This document shows, piece after piece, positions 33,560 through 47,900 of a stretch of DNA of 64,000 nt; position 1 is the first letter of the stretch; each line of letters opens with the position of its first letter. The stretch covers positions 62,001 to 126,000 of the forward strand of contig JAZKJV010001867.1 of assembly GCA_037367405.1 (NCBI GenBank), written 5' to 3'. The notes under the pieces were generated by a model, which made no database searches, had not been told where the DNA came from, and saw only the letters and a program-made list of their open reading frames with translations. This DNA comes from Ottelia alismoides. Its lineage: Eukaryota; Streptophyta; Magnoliopsida; Alismatales; Hydrocharitaceae. A program made the position numbers and the translations under genes.

Positions 33560-35554
33560 TGTAACATTTGGATCTAATTAAAGTCAAACCTAGGTCTGTA
33601 GATTTCAATAAAGTTATTAATCAATGTTAAATGACCGAAATTGATCTATTGATCGTGAATCAAAAGTCGTTCAGTCGCAATCGACCAAAAGTCCATCGCA
33701 TCGTTATGCATGCCACGGAAAAGCCGCATCACGAAATCAAAAACTGTGAAGCAAATCAAGACTACCTAAAAATCTGATTTGACAAAATAAGACCAAGAGA
33801 GTCGACCATTCGTCAATCGGAGATCATTTGATATTTTAAAATCGCAAAATTTAACCCAAACCAAAACCGTATCTCGAAAATTTCGGGAGTTTATATCAGA
33901 TCTAAAGTATATCAATATTATATTCATTTTGATATGCGTTCAGAGATGGTCAAGTTGATATATTAATCACCTAAATCCGAGACCCGATGTGTGAATACGG
34001 AAGGTTGTATCTCAAATGAAAAAATGGGAGGTGACATCAGCAAGTTGTCATCAGCTTGCTGATGTCCCTCAAGTGGCATTTGGTAATTTATTCCAACAAA
34101 GGAAGCTTCCTCCCATCTTTCTATTCTTTCTCTCCAAATTTCCAACCATTCTCCCCTGTCGATAGAATCTTTCCTCCTCTTTTCTTCCTCAAAAAATCAT
34201 CCAATCTTCAAGTCATGTTGTTTCTCCTTGAAATTGGGGAGCTACTACTCCTTGTTCATCATCAAAATGTGGAAAAACTAAGGTACAATCTATTTTCCCT
34301 CTAATCGTTGCCTTGCATGATCTAATCCAAACTCCGATTGATGCTATATATATATAGGATTTTTATCCAATGCGCACAGGGCGCATTAGCGTTTCGGTGC
34401 GCACCATTTATTGGCCATACACGTGTATTACCAATTGAGTGGTTACCTATTTCGAAGGATGTTGTTTTAGGAAGGAGATTAATATGCAAAGCGATTTAAC
34501 AATAAGTGTTATTCCAATTATATCTCGTCCTATAAAATAGGAAGATCGTTTTAGAAAGAAAACAATCGAATAGATGATTTCTTACAGAAATTCGAGATCC
34601 AAATGCTCATGTCAGTAATATATATAATAGTCAAGTAAATGGTTGTTGCGAGATCAGTAATATCCAAAACAACGGTCAGTAATTTACATTCATTGTATTA
34701 CATGTTGCAGAATTCAGTAACATATACACAATGGACAAGTAAGTGCTTGTTGTGATGTCAGTAAAACCATAACAAACGGTCAGTAATTTCTATATGTATT
34801 ACTACTTTGAATAGAACTCAGTAATTTCGACACAATACGCACGTAAATGGTTGTTGTGAGATCAGTAAAGTCCAAACAACGGTCAGTAATTTACATTCAT
34901 TTTATTACATGGTGCATAATTCAGTAATATATACACAATGGACAAGTAAGTGCTTGTTGTGAAGTCAGTAATATCCAAACAATGGTCAGTAAGTGCTTGT
35001 CTCATATCACATGTTCAGTAATATGTGTACGATTCTCAAGTAATAGCTACTTTGAGATCAGTGACAACAAAGTAATGGTCAGTAAGTCATGGGCATTGCT
35101 CAAGTAAGAATGTAACTACTTGTCAAATGCAATGCACATTACATAGACACTGGTATTACTAACCATTTGTTATGTTATTACTGATCGCACAACACACATT
35201 TACCTGACCATTTTATACATATTACTAGATTCTGTACAATGTAACTATTTGGATGTAAATTACTGATCATTTTTTTGATATTACTGATCTCACAATACGC
35301 GTTTACTTGACCGAGTTATATTTATTACTATCATAGCGTTTGGATCCTTAATCATCCGTGTGGAATCATTTATTTGAATTGTTTCTTTCCAAAACCGTCT
35401 TCCAATTTTTAAGGACCTTGTATAATAGGAAATATGGGATTTTTTTAAACACGTCGTAGCCTATAATTAGAAATATAATTATTGTTAATACACGTGTATG
35501 GCCTAAAATGAGTGCTCATTGAAACGCTAATGAGCCCTGTGCGCAGTGGATAAG

Positions 35555-35596
<42 letters not shown>

Positions 35597-38440
35597 GTAT
35601 GTATATTGGTGTATGCTTTTTGATCTATGTTTGATAGTTCCTCGTGATTGTTTTGTTTTAGCCATCTTGATACTGGTTGTGTTTTCTTTCCATGTTTCCT
35701 ATTTATAATTCTCTTGGATATGTTTTCATAAAGTAACATGTTCATCCCTTTTAACGTAGAATCAATATGTAGTTGGCATAGGCTGGCTTGTTGGGTTTTG
35801 GGCTTTATCTATTCTCTTCATGTGTGCATATTAGTGAGGTCTGCTTGTTTTGGGTTGCATTGAACTGAGAAATATGTAATGATTACGCTCTTATGAAAAC
35901 CTTGTGGACCGCAATCAGGGTTTTAACTTTCTAGGCCCTCTTTGAGCAGCATAAGATGCTCGTGTATGCAATGACATGATTTTCTTCCTAATTTCGATCA
36001 TTGGCGGCTTATAGCTGCTCCTTGCTGTAGATAAGCTGACATCATGAGAGTGGGGAAAATATCGTGTTTAGCCTTTCCCAACTAAGAGTGTAAATTTGGA
36101 TAAAAAATAAATTTCAATGCATGACATTTGAATGGACCATTTAAAGCACAAGTATATACCATCAGGAGTATGTAGAGAAAAGCTCGATGGTTGTGCATGT
36201 TCTATGGGTAAAATTGATTGCTAGGTGAACCATAACATGCATAAGAATGTAATTATTGAACTCAACAAGCTGAGAAAATTAATAATAAAATACACCATTG
36301 TTATGCTGCCATGTGATGCGTATTCATCAAATAGGAATGCAGTTTATTCTACAGCAGAAGGTCAAACTCATGTGAACAACTGGGTTTGAATCTATAAGAA
36401 AAGAACCATCATTATTTCTTTCAAGAAAGGTCTGGTTAAATTTAAGGGGTGTCCAAATTACATTTGATTAGAAATGCATATTCTGATCTATAATCAGTGG
36501 TTGTTATTATATTTAGTATCAGATCTTTACAGACCTTCTAATCCATTTCTCAGAGAAACCATTACCCAAATAGCATTGATAAAAGAGTTGGGTGTCAATA
36601 TCTAAAGAGGTTCGCCTATTATTAGTCAAATAACTCAAAAGTGATTAAATCAATCAATGATAACTCGTGATTACCATGACAATCTTCATGAAAACATCTG
36701 TTAGGTTTATTCTACTAAATATAGATGACTATTGAGAAGAGTTGTTGACAAGATATTTAGATTTGTTTAGAGGATCATAGAAGAGATTAAAAGAAGATTT
36801 AGAAATCAAATAAGTAAGGATGACGGTGAATCAGCAATGATAATTAATTATGCTAGACATGGTGACCCTTATACCTGACCGTGCGAGGGCTCGGTGACCC
36901 TCAACAGAGTGGAAGAAAGGAAGCTTACTTAGGGTAGCGGCTGCCAAGTGCGCGAGTCTAAGATCCCACTCTTTTTCACGATTTTTACACGAGATCGTAA
37001 TGTTTTTATGACTCATTGGGATACTGACTTTTGACCAGTTTCGTTGACCCCCTATTTTAGGATACCTATTGGGGGGATCCTCGATTTTAGTTTTTCATAC
37101 GAGCTCGTTTGCGCGTACCGGTCTAGCCCGTCTAGAAAGACTTTTCCAGAGAGTATCTCTCACACGTCTCAGTGCCGTAGTTTTGAAGTAGACATGTCCC
37201 TCCAATGGAATGCATTTCTATTTAGAGGGTGAGACGGAAGGGTCTCTTAGGAGACTTTTTCACAGGTTGAGTTTTGATTATTGTTCCGCCAACAGGCTTG
37301 ACGATGGTTACATCTGAAACTTCTATGGATACATCTGAATCAGTTACAGTGGGATTTGGAAAAGATACAATTGAACATGGAACAAAGTATAATTGAATTT
37401 GACTAGTGTTGGGATCAAGTACAATCAAGTTTGGTCAGAGTTAAGATCAGTTACAGTTGAGTTGACTACAGTTAAGACTGGCAATAAATCATCACTTATC
37501 ATCAATCATCAATCATCAACGATGAATCAGATCTTGAAATTACTACTACAAGTGATAAGTTAAGCTAGTGGACGTGTTGGTAACTTAGTTATGATGCATT
37601 AAGCTCATCGCATGCCTACGAAGGTACCCCACCCCTAAGGTATCCTTCTCACCTCAGAGTAAGAGTGTGAGGTCAACCACATGCCAAGACACAGACTATC
37701 CACTAGACTTAAAAAGTTAGTTAGAATCAAGTATCATATTAGAACCTCATCATCCTCATTATTAATATTCCTAAACATGATCTCGAAATAACAAAGGAAA
37801 ATACATACACATATGGATCATCAATTAATTTATAAAAACGTTATATATAGGAAGTTTTGAAGTAGTGGTAAAACATGGGGCATACATAGAGAACAGTTCA
37901 AAATATTTTTCTATGCATGTGGTTTTGCTAAATTTAGATATTATTGCCTTTCTACTTGCTTCTTTTGAACACATTAAATTCTGTTATTTATGATATACAC
38001 TGGATTGTACCGACATTTGTTGTTGTCCTTTTCTTCCTTGCATGCTTGGCAGGCAAGCAGCCTGCAGCTAAGTGCCTGATAGATGATCCCGAGCATTCGC
38101 ACATATACCAGACGATATAGTTGCAGTTTTTGTTTCAGTTTTTGTTGTAGTACCTTTCTCTCTCTTCTGTATATTTGGGATACATGTATACACTTTCAAT
38201 TTCTTTTGCTACATATTATGTGTGTGTGTGTCTATATATATATATATATGAAAATCAATGAAATGAAAATTTGGTAGAACATCTTGTTGGTATTATATGG
38301 TTGTTATATTATTACATCGATGTGAATGTCAAATGCAAAAGCTAAAAACTTCTCCTCAAATTCATGTTGTCTAAATGCGATCTAGTGAATGTTATAATGT
38401 GAATGCCGTGTAAATGGGTACCTGTATCCTCGGGTTCACA
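33560..38440 (+). mobile_element. Solo chromovirus-type LTR (4.9 kb with nested element)
   Basis: Starts TGTAACATTTGG and ends CGGGTTCACA, the same ends as the LTRs of the chromovirus at 53.2-63.1 kb and the LTR at 3930. The flanks are ctagc (33555-33559) and ccagc (38441-38445), a 4-of-5 match. No primer site or polypurine tract adjoins it, so it is a solo LTR left by recombination. Removing the inverted-repeat element at 34.4-35.6 kb leaves about 3.7 kb, like the 3.6-kb intact LTR. It lies less than 1 kb upstream of the myosin promoter. Confidence 0.82.
34357..35560. mobile_element. 1.2-kb inverted-repeat element with internal repeats
   Basis: Terminal inverted repeats of about 33 bp: ttatccaatgcgcacagggc at left (34364 on) and gccctgtgcgcagtggataa at right (to 35554). 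The body has a reiterated unit of roughly 120 bp around ggtcagtaatttacattcat and caatggacaagtaagtgctt in the left half, and inverted versions (attactgatctcacaatacg) in the right half. Bordered by (TA)n at left and (CT)n(AT)n at right. No coding frame. Confidence 0.8.
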
Positions 38441-39059
38441 CCAGCATATGTACCGTATATATAAACTCACATTAGGTCTCACATCCTACATGTGCTTTGG
38501 TTCTCTATATTTTCATCATCACATGGAAACTATCCATTTGCAAAAGTACTCAATGATATAAAGCATGAATTTGGACTCTCAGTAATTATCCGTTGTAATA
38601 TAACTTACTCAGATAAACAACATCCACGAGCCTCTATTTTGCTTATGATGTTGGAAACCAGTCTGTTATTCTCCTCCATTAACTACATTATGAGAACTCC
38701 TCGCAAGTGCTAACACTTGGATTATCATTTGATGTGGGAACACCAAGTGACATTTTAAGTACTAGCTCCATGTATAAGAACTAACTTTAGGTTACCAACC
38801 ACACTACTTGATATCAAACTCCGTTAAGCAAATTCCAAAATGTTACCTTTGGCACCAAGTACAATGTTTCACCCAACTCTTATATTGGGATTGCATTTAT
38901 CTAAGTCTCTCACTTTGTGTTTTTGATCTCTTTTATGTTTTTGTCCAACATGAAATTTGTACATCTCCTCGGGAACAGCAACTTTCATGTTTTGACTTTT
39001 TGTTAATTTTGCTTTCTTTTTATTTCTTCAGTATTTTCCTCTTTTTCTGAATAATCTGA
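38441..39059. other. No gene or clear repeat seen
   Basis: Sequence to the right of the solo LTR; a few short frames, none with a recognisable motif. Confidence 0.45.
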
Positions 39060-41645
39060 TTGGGCCACGTAGGTAGCCTAGTCCTCGTGCCACCCATCGC
39101 CCTCCGCAGCTCTTGGATCGCCCTTCTCCTGCTGCCATTTCCACTGCTCATCTCCCTTATCCTCTTCACAGTCTGATCTTATCCCAGATGATATCCACAC
39201 CCCTCCTTCCCGCCTCAACAACCACCGTTGGAAGATGGCTCATCCAACGGTTGAGTTTCCCCTACATCACTTCTCCTCTCAACAACCGTAGGATGAAACC
39301 ACCGGCCCCATCACCACTACTCATTCCCGCTCCATTCCCTCCCCTTAGATCAGATCTACTGACCTGATCTAAGCGTTTGCCCGTGCTTCAACAAAGACCA
39401 TTGGATCGCATGATCCAACGGTGGAGACCACGTCTTCCTCCCCCAAATGCCCCCCCCCAAGCATTACACCACGACGAATACCTTAGCCCCTTTCATTTTT
39501 GGCGAACACCGATGACCCCCCCTCCACAACCTAAACCACCCTTCGGGTAGCCCTAACATCCAGAATCCTCATGCACCCTTTATTGCTCTATCCTTAACCT
39601 TCTCGGGCTTCATTACTATCGTTACATCTTAGTCGCCACCACCATAATGGTCAATCAGCTTCGCCTATATTAATCCCCTCCGCCCACTTCCAACCTCGTC
39701 CACCACTTCACAGCATTAGCACGGCTTCTCTCGCCCCTCCGGTGACGACGGAGGGGCGAATAGATGAGGCGATGATGACCACGACCCCGATGTCGACCCA
39801 CGACGTTGAGCATTGTGTTACAGCTGCCCTAGGTGCCGTTGAGCACCAAGATATGGCTACCCTCGTCGTGCGACGACCAGAGGCTCCCAAGAAGCCTCAG
39901 ACCAAGCCTCCTCCTCCGCCAATTCCCTGCTCCAATCATGTAACCCTCCCCTCTTCTTTTTCTTTGATTTTCTCTTATTTTCTCCGCTACACACAACATA
40001 TACCACCATCACCTGACCATCCTCCGAGCTTCGCCATACCCCTGTCATCCTCGCGACACCTTCCATTTACCACCTTCCCTTCTCCAGATCCACGTTCACC
40101 CTCGCACCATTCCTTCTTCAGCTCTCATAGAAGGACGTTAGGTAATACATTCCTCCGCTCGAATTGGACTCCATTTCGCTCACTTCATCACACGTAAACA
40201 TGATTTGGATTATCTAACCCCTGCAGGATCCATTTCCCGTCACTGATCGAACAATGCAGCCGAGCTCCGTTCTCCTCCGTCGTCTTCGATGAAGGAGCAT
40301 CGTCACGACTCCTCAGCCATCGCAACCTCTTCGAACCATTAGCTAGATCACCATCAGGGATCCCTCGAGCTTCCACGGCCCTTCACCGTCAGGTAAATCA
40401 TCGGTGGAGCTCGGGGGAGGTCGACGGAACCCAGCCTTCGCACCGCCGCCCATAGAGGAGAAGGATGTACAGCTATCGTTGGATCTCGCCTATTTAGGCT
40501 TGATCCAACGGTCCTGGAGGCCCTCTCTTCCCAACTGTTCCATTCCATGATCAATAAAATCCCCCGGCTGTAAGATCTGTCCCCCAGAGCCTCCCAGCCT
40601 CGGGTGGACCCGCTCCGTCATGCCGCGCCACATGGTAGGAGCCACTCATCCCAGTGCCCGAGCCTAGGCCGAGCGCAAGAAACGCGTAGGCGTGCTAGGC
40701 TATTTGCATCTAGCCCCTCCGAGTTTTCGAGAATTGTAAATAGATCCTCCCAACTGTGTGTTCCTCATGTGTGTGCCTGAATAATTTGCAGAGACACCCC
40801 ACCGCCTTTCAAAAATTGCAGAAATGCCCCTACGAAGGACCGATTTGCATATTTATCCTTTTATTCCTCATATTTTTGCTGCATTTATGCCCATGGTCTC
40901 TATTGATCATATCTTCAGCATATGAACTCCAATTTAGTTGATTTCATACTCATTTTAATGCTTGTTTCATGATCTACATTATGGATTTATTTATTTGGTA
41001 TTTTGACGCCTTATTCTACCCGTTAAATTTTAGGTTCTCATTATGTCTACTGCTCTTCATTCTAAATGCAATTATTGGATCTTTAATAAACTTTAATGCT
41101 CAATTTGACGATGATATTGAATCACCCTTAATTGCTCAATTATTGAACTATTTTTAGGACATATCTGTATATGCATTCTCATATCATCTAGCATCATTTT
41201 ATTTTGCTAAAAACCAAACAAAAATTGCATATTGTTCGTCATTCCTTACATCACATTTTCTTGCATTTTGTACTTCATTTTTACTTAAAAATAAATAAAT
41301 AAATGCATTCTTTTTCTTTGTGTTTATGATCTTGCATAATCTCTTCGCACCTTATTCATTGCATGCATATGTCTTGCATGATGTTTAATTCAACTTATGC
41401 ACATTATCTGTTCATTTGTGATGTATGCATTCGGAAGACCTATATCAATGAATTTATTCACTTAAATTAATCTTTAATTTCTGATAAATTGACAACGAGG
41501 CTTGCATCATTGTATTCGACCTTGGTAAACTTACCAAATAAAAATTCTCCACAACATTCAAAGATTGTGATTTTTGACGAATTGAAATCTTTCTCCTATA
41601 CGACAATTATCGATTATTAACGAAACAATTTTTTGGTTCATCATT
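39060..41645 (+). repeat. Athila/Tat-like LTR fragment
   Basis: Shares the layout and scattered blocks of the LTRs at 44996-48260 and 49194-52294: a C/T-rich middle, a block of short ...ttgcagaaatgcccctacga... phrases, then an AT-rich tail with gaccttggtaaacttacc and an end at caattttttggttca near 41645. The left end is not defined. Proline- and serine-rich frames inside it (for example 39742-40197) are composition artefacts. Confidence 0.5.
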
Positions 41646-41879
41646 TAGGAGTCTAGATCATTTAGTACACTCGTAAATGCAATCTTGGCTTCTTATTATG
41701 AATGGTTTTGTAGTTTCACATACTCATCCAATGGGAACCTACCATTTAGGATAAATGGTGCCCAACTATATCTGCCTTACCCCATGACGTATATATCATG
41801 TCTGAATACCTTTGCGGGGGAGTTAGTAATGTTAATCACCCAAAACTGAGTCATACAACATCAAATACGATTGAATGAA
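41646..41879. other. Short unexplained stretch
   Basis: AT-rich sequence between the LTR fragment and the gypsy relic; nothing recognised. Confidence 0.4.
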
Positions 41880-42591
41880 TGTGATTTATCCATGATTCCT
41901 TCCACTCAAGCATGCAACATCTCAAAAGATCCATCAATGGTGCCCCTGTTCTGGTCATTGGTTCGGGGATGGTAAGGTGTACTTGTACTAAGAGTGGTAC
42001 ACAAACCATTATGGAGACTACCAAAATCTACTCGCGAACAAAAACCCTCTATTAGAGATAATATACTTGGATACTTTATGCAACTTCGCAACCTCCTTCA
42101 TGTAGATCTCTACTAGCTGAAATATAATATAAGTGCACTTCATTGGAATGAAAGGTATTGACTTGGCCAGCGGGATCACAATCATCCAAATGGAATTGTA
42201 CCATATCCTGATATGAGGCAGGTTAATCAATAAGTCCATGGCAACGCTTTCCCACCACTCAAGAATGGGAAAAGGCTTCAACAACCCTAGGGGATGTTAG
42301 TGCTCAACAATCACCTGCTATCAGATGAAGCACTGACCCCACAAAAATCAGATATACTTTCCTTCGTAACATATAGCGGAGGTCATGTATCAAGTCAACC
42401 AATCCATGCCTAATATCTCATCGAAATCCTGCATTGGTATCATGAAAAAGTCTGTTCGCACTTAATGTCCTCCGATTAGGCCTCTGCAACTTAGATGAAT
42501 CTAAGATGAACAGAACACGTGATTCCCAACCCTCTTAATGTGGAAAGTAAAGTCTAATTGTGTCGGGGCTACTAGAGTCTAATTGTGTTGG
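41880..42591 (-). pseudogene. Ty3/gypsy relic: protease end and integrase
   Basis: Reading down from 42560, the minus strand gives MIPMQDFDEILGMDWLT, the end of a gypsy protease. A jump follows, then a zinc-finger remnant near 42330, and the integrase core: PILEWWESVAMDLLINLPH, SIWMIVIPLAKSIPFIPM, VEIYMKEVAKLHKVSKYI and YHPRTNDQN. Expected D,D,E positions are partly changed. RT and RNase H are missing. It is heavily decayed. The missing first half of the protease is found at 63243-63480 on the same strand. Confidence 0.75.
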
Positions 42592-44995
42592 GGCTCTAAC
42601 AAACACTAAATTTCCATTGTTAATTGTTGAAAATTAATGACGATGTCGAAATGATGTAGTCAGGAAATCCAGTGAATCATAAAAAATGATTACGCCGAGA
42701 AGTCATATGAAAAACAAAGTTTCAATGCGGTCGAATTTATTTATTTTACTTGGGTAAGTCCCAAGGTCGAACTCTGGGAGGTAATATGAGGGTCTATAAT
42801 TAATTTCTAAATAATCTATAAATTTATATTTTCAAAAGGAGAAGAATATTTTTGGTGTTTTTATATTTTTCAGCTTTTTATGGGTTTTTAAAAGAAATGT
42901 AAATAAATGCAAGAAGAAAATACGATGCATGTGCTTTTAAAATAATTTCTAAGCAAGAAAATAATGTTATGCTATGTAGAGAAATAATAAAAAAACACAA
43001 TATTTTTTGTGGTTTCTAAATGATATGTGAAATGATGCAAAATAGTGAATGCAAGTGATGATAAAGGAGCAATCTAACCAAGTCAAGCCACCAAGTAATT
43101 AGCACAGACCTCAATGATCGTAGCAATTAATTATCCAAATAAGCACTGGTTAATTTCCCAAAATAAATCCCCCAAATCAATGTAATTATTAAGCATACAA
43201 ACCAATCATAATAAATATATGTGCTTCAAAGATCAAATAATTTCTTAAATAACTTGTTGTTCAAAAATGTCTCAAAGCATAAATCTCATTATTCTAGATG
43301 CTAGAGAATAAATCACGGTTCGAAATAACACCAAAAAATGAATAATTTAAGTTTCAGGAATTAAATAATAAATAAAATGATGAATTATTGCATTTATACC
43401 CCTATAAGGACCTTTCTATAATTTGTTGAAGCCGACAGTTTCTTTATGCAATTTGCCGAAGGCGGGGGCACGGATGTAATTCCCGGAAGTCTATAGAGCT
43501 TTATGCATGAATTACTCAACGTCACGCGTGATACGCACGTGACCGGGCCTTTTGGTAATTATGGAGAGTGCAGAGGGCGTTGATGTAATTTGCCCCCAAG
43601 CGTGTACCGCGCATGTGGCGATCGCAGGCTCGGGCGGTAGCTTAGGTGCGGTTGGAGGTTCAGGTGCTACTCTCTACATGTCAGCTTCTGGTAGCTTCCG
43701 TGCTATCCGGAGCATGAGGCTCGGATGGCAGACCTGGGAAAAATAGGGTGAGTACGATCGAGCTTGATCAATGGTTCGATTTTGGATGGAGATGGACAGT
43801 TGTGATCCTCGTTGTTCTTGATCCAACATGTCCTGTAGGGCGAGTTCTTCGGCTCAGCGTGGACCTGGGGCGTGCATCGAAGGTGTCTGGTCTGAGATTC
43901 TCCCGGCGGTCACACTGGAGTAGATAGGCGACGATGACATTCACGGCCTGAGGAACAGGCGATGGTGGAGTCGACTGAGGCGATCAGAGCGAGGTAGGCG
44001 TTGATGTGTACGGGGGTGTATGCAAGAAGGTAGAGGGTGATGCGGTCAAGTCCAAAGATAGCGGTGGTACAGTGAAGTGAGCAGGGAAGTGAAGGATGAA
44101 GGTGGAGGAATCAAGCGGTTTGATCGATGGAGGGGGAATGAAACAAAGGAAAAGGAAGAGGTAGAAGGGAAGGGGATTCGCCTAAGGTTGGAGGAGAAGG
44201 GGGCTCTCTCTCTCAGATCGTTGCTTCGAGGAGAAGGCGGGAAGCTCCGAAGCTCTGGCTATGCTTGATTGGGGCAGCAACGAGGTTCTCTGGGAGCGCC
44301 TTGGATCACACCTCGAGCGGATCTTCGTCAGAGATTGAGGTCTCTGTCACCGACCTCTATGTCTAGCTTTCTCTCACTCTACCAATGAGGGATTAATGGC
44401 AGATGATTCGTCAAGTGGTCGATGAGGGAGTTTATAGGAGAAGAGTCGGGGATGGTTTGGCTGATGGTTGGAGAGGATAAGGAGATAGGGTGGTTGCTGG
44501 TGGCGGAGATCATCGGGAGAGGGGAGGGTTCAGTTGGGGATCACGATGTAGCATGTGAAGGAAGGATTGGTAAGGTGTTTGGTGATAGAGAAAGGATAGG
44601 ATAAGATGTCAACGGTCGGAGGAGATAGAAGTGGTGGTTCGGCCAGAAATGGGATAAGAAAAGGGGTCGATCAAGTGGTTGCGCTTCCGGTGATTGGAGT
44701 TGGTTACATATTCGTGTAAGGTGGGTGAACGCCGACAGAGCTGGTGCAAGGTAGAGCACGACAAGAGAGAATGTGATGGCTGGAGATGATTGTTCAAAGG
44801 AGGAGCTGCGTTGCTGGGGATCAGAGATGTAGCGAAGGAAGGCAGCGTAAAGGCGAGTCGGACAGAGGAGGAGACCCTCACGTGCATAGTATGTAAGGAG
44901 GCAAGAGACATGGGTCACGTGTTAGGCATGTGAGGAGAGAGGTATGAAGGGAGTCACATGCGATGCACGTGGAGAGAGACAAGAGAGGATGAGAC

Positions 44996-47900
44996 TAATG
45001 AATTTGTGATTCGTCATACTAAAAGATGAAAATAGAGCTTTGTTCCCGAGTAATTAGTTGCATTTCATCATTTATTCTGCATTTTTACCATTCATGCTCT
45101 TAGAATTAATATATGCATTTTAATACGCATAATTGCATTTGTAATCATCTTCATATTTCCACCTAATTACATAAATTTTTAACTAATTCATGCTAATTCC
45201 AATTGACCTAAACCCAACTTCATTGTGTGCATATTACTAGTAAGATTAAAGGAAAAATAAAAAAATACTAACTTAAATAATTGGCCCGTAAGACAAAACC
45301 CAAATTCCGGAATAAACAGACTAAAACGAACATAACTTTCTCCTACAGTGTCAGAATTAGGTTCCTTTTAAAGTAATATACATACAAACACCTTCAAAAC
45401 AAGACCAATTTCATAAAAATAGGAGCTCATATGTGAAAGTTGGGTTTTGGGCCTCTTTTGCTCATTTTGTGTTTTAGTAGTTTTTGACTTGACATTTTAT
45501 GTACATAATTAATCCTTTTTCTTTTATTTATTTTTTATTATATTCTTTGATAAAAGTTTTAATATAGTTCTCAAAAATCCAAATCCAAAATGAGATTGAA
45601 ATCAAAGAAACTGACCGAGTCCGAGTGTCCTTTGTGAGTCTGTACAAATATCTTCCATTTCCTACTTTATTTTATTCTCCAATTTTCTTATTAGTTAAAA
45701 ATCTAAAAAAATCAGAGTAACATGTAAATATGTGTCCTTTATTTTATCATATTTTTTCTCGATTTTTCTCTTGATTAAAAATCAAAAAAATTACAAAATC
45801 CTAAAATATCAGGAGTTCTATGTACATAGAGTACCCCAAAAATATCATTTTGTACAGATGACCTCTTTTGCTCCTGGTCCCTTCATAAAAGATGTAGATC
45901 TCAGGGAGACGAGCAACTTTTGTGAAGAAAGTTTTTTGATCGAAGATCTCCTGTAATTTTTTTGATTTTGATCATATTTAATTTTGAATTTTTTTGGAGC
46001 GATACGTGGTGCCTTTTGGGGATGCCACTTGCCGCTCCACCCTTCTCTCTCCCTCACTCCTCTCTCTCTCTTCACCTTCCGCCTCACGTATAGCGCACGT
46101 GAGAACTTTTCCTCCCATGCGTCCCCAACTCCCCAGCCTTCTTCTCCGCCTAACGGTCGTACCTCGCGCCACCCTCTTCTCCATGTCCCCCGATGTTGAC
46201 CAACCACTCCCGCAACTGTCAGAGCCCCGCACTCGTCACAACCAACCTCATCTCCTTCTCCACCCTCTCCCTATTTAAGTTGCCTCCATCCCACGATCGT
46301 GGAACATCTTCCATATCCAGAGAAAGGGAGAGAGAACCCGGATGGTGGTGTCAGCCCTCCATCCTCACCTCGTAGACTCCTCCTCCGGCGAGATCATACG
46401 AGCTTCTCGAGGCTTTTGTCGGTCTGTGATCGAGGTGAAGACAAGGAGGAGAGGCACCTCTATCCTCCAACCCAAGCGAATCCCTTCCCATCCTTTCTTT
46501 TTCCTTCTTCTCCCATGTTCCCTTTTCCTCTGTTCTACTCCAAATCCCCTGTTATGTCCATTGCCTACATGGATACCCCTCGCGCAGCCGTCCGTCGATC
46601 CCCAGCATGCCGACCAAAAGCCAAGAGCCTCCCAGCATACCACAACGGCGTCGTCTCAGCCCCACGCAGCGCACCTCGTGTACTATCCTCCACGGCCTTC
46701 CCTTCCTAGACCACTGAGATGCACTTCAACACCGCTGTCGACATCCATCTCCATCGCATCTTCGCCAACCGCCTGGAGCACGTTGCCATCAACAGATCTC
46801 CCCTCTCGTCAACACTGCTATCCGTCTAAGGCGTGTGTCGTCCTCCGCTGGTCGCCTCGAGCACCTCCTCCATGAGCCCTCAATCCATTGACTAACCGCA
46901 TGTCGACCACCGAACCTACGTGCGAGTAACATCGCTCCGCTCACTAGAGAGGCCTCCGGCCTCGACTCGTTCTCCTCCGACACAACAAAGGATAGCCAAC
47001 CGCTCACGCTCCATCCCCATCCGCGTGAAGGAGCTCAATCGTGACTTTGCTTCCTTTGCCGAGCAACTCTTCCAAAGAGGTCACGTGACCCCCACGTGCA
47101 ACAGGGTAAATTGCAAGGATGCCTCCGAAGCTCCAAGCAATCTAAAGAAGCCCCCGCCATCCAACATCAGCATCACGTGCGGGGGAGGCCACCAGGGAAC
47201 ATTTGCAGAGAAACCTCAGGAACAACAAATCACATGTAGGACATGCTCTTCAGATTCACGTGCAATGGATATCCCGCCTCTGTGAAATTTGCATAAATAC
47301 CCTCTATGGGTTAGGTAATTACATCTGTGCCCCTGTGCACGTATTTTTCTATTTATTTTATTTTCTGATATTGCATTTAGAACCCTAAGTTCTCTATTTA
47401 TTTTAGACCTCTACATTACATCATTTTATTATTTAAAAATTATCATTTTGTTCTACAATTAATTCTTTACATTGTGCCATGCAGTAGTATTTTTATTCTC
47501 TGTGGTTAATTAATTAATATTATTATTATTGTGAGAATCTGCATATTTTGCCCAATCCATGCTTATAACTTCCTATTAAATTAACCATAGCTCCAAAAAC
47601 TACCGAAAATTCATGGATAGTAGAATTAAACTAGTTACAATGTGCCCAAAAAGAATTGCATTGGCATGCATAGTTTGCTTTATGAAAATCATTTTGTACA
47701 TTTCAGTAATTAATTTTTAATAGCTATTAAATTCAATATTTTTAGGGTTTAAGTTTTTTCTGAGACAGATCGCCTAGTTATATATCTTGGATAATTTTAT
47801 TTCCTAAAAATAAATAGATTTAATATTTGTTGTAATTAATTATTGAAAATCACTTTGTTTGCATTCATAAATTCATTGTTTATTCATCTTGCATCAAAAA

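Noticed and set aside
39742..40197. A 151-codon proline/serine-rich frame.
   Set aside because: Lies in an LTR-like repeat with C/T-rich composition; the frame is not kept in related LTRs and has no motif.
46342..46875. A 177-codon frame, the longest in the 45-48 kb segment.
   Set aside because: Inside the Athila/Tat-like 5' LTR; the partner LTR at 50.5-51 kb breaks the frame repeatedly. Composition-driven.
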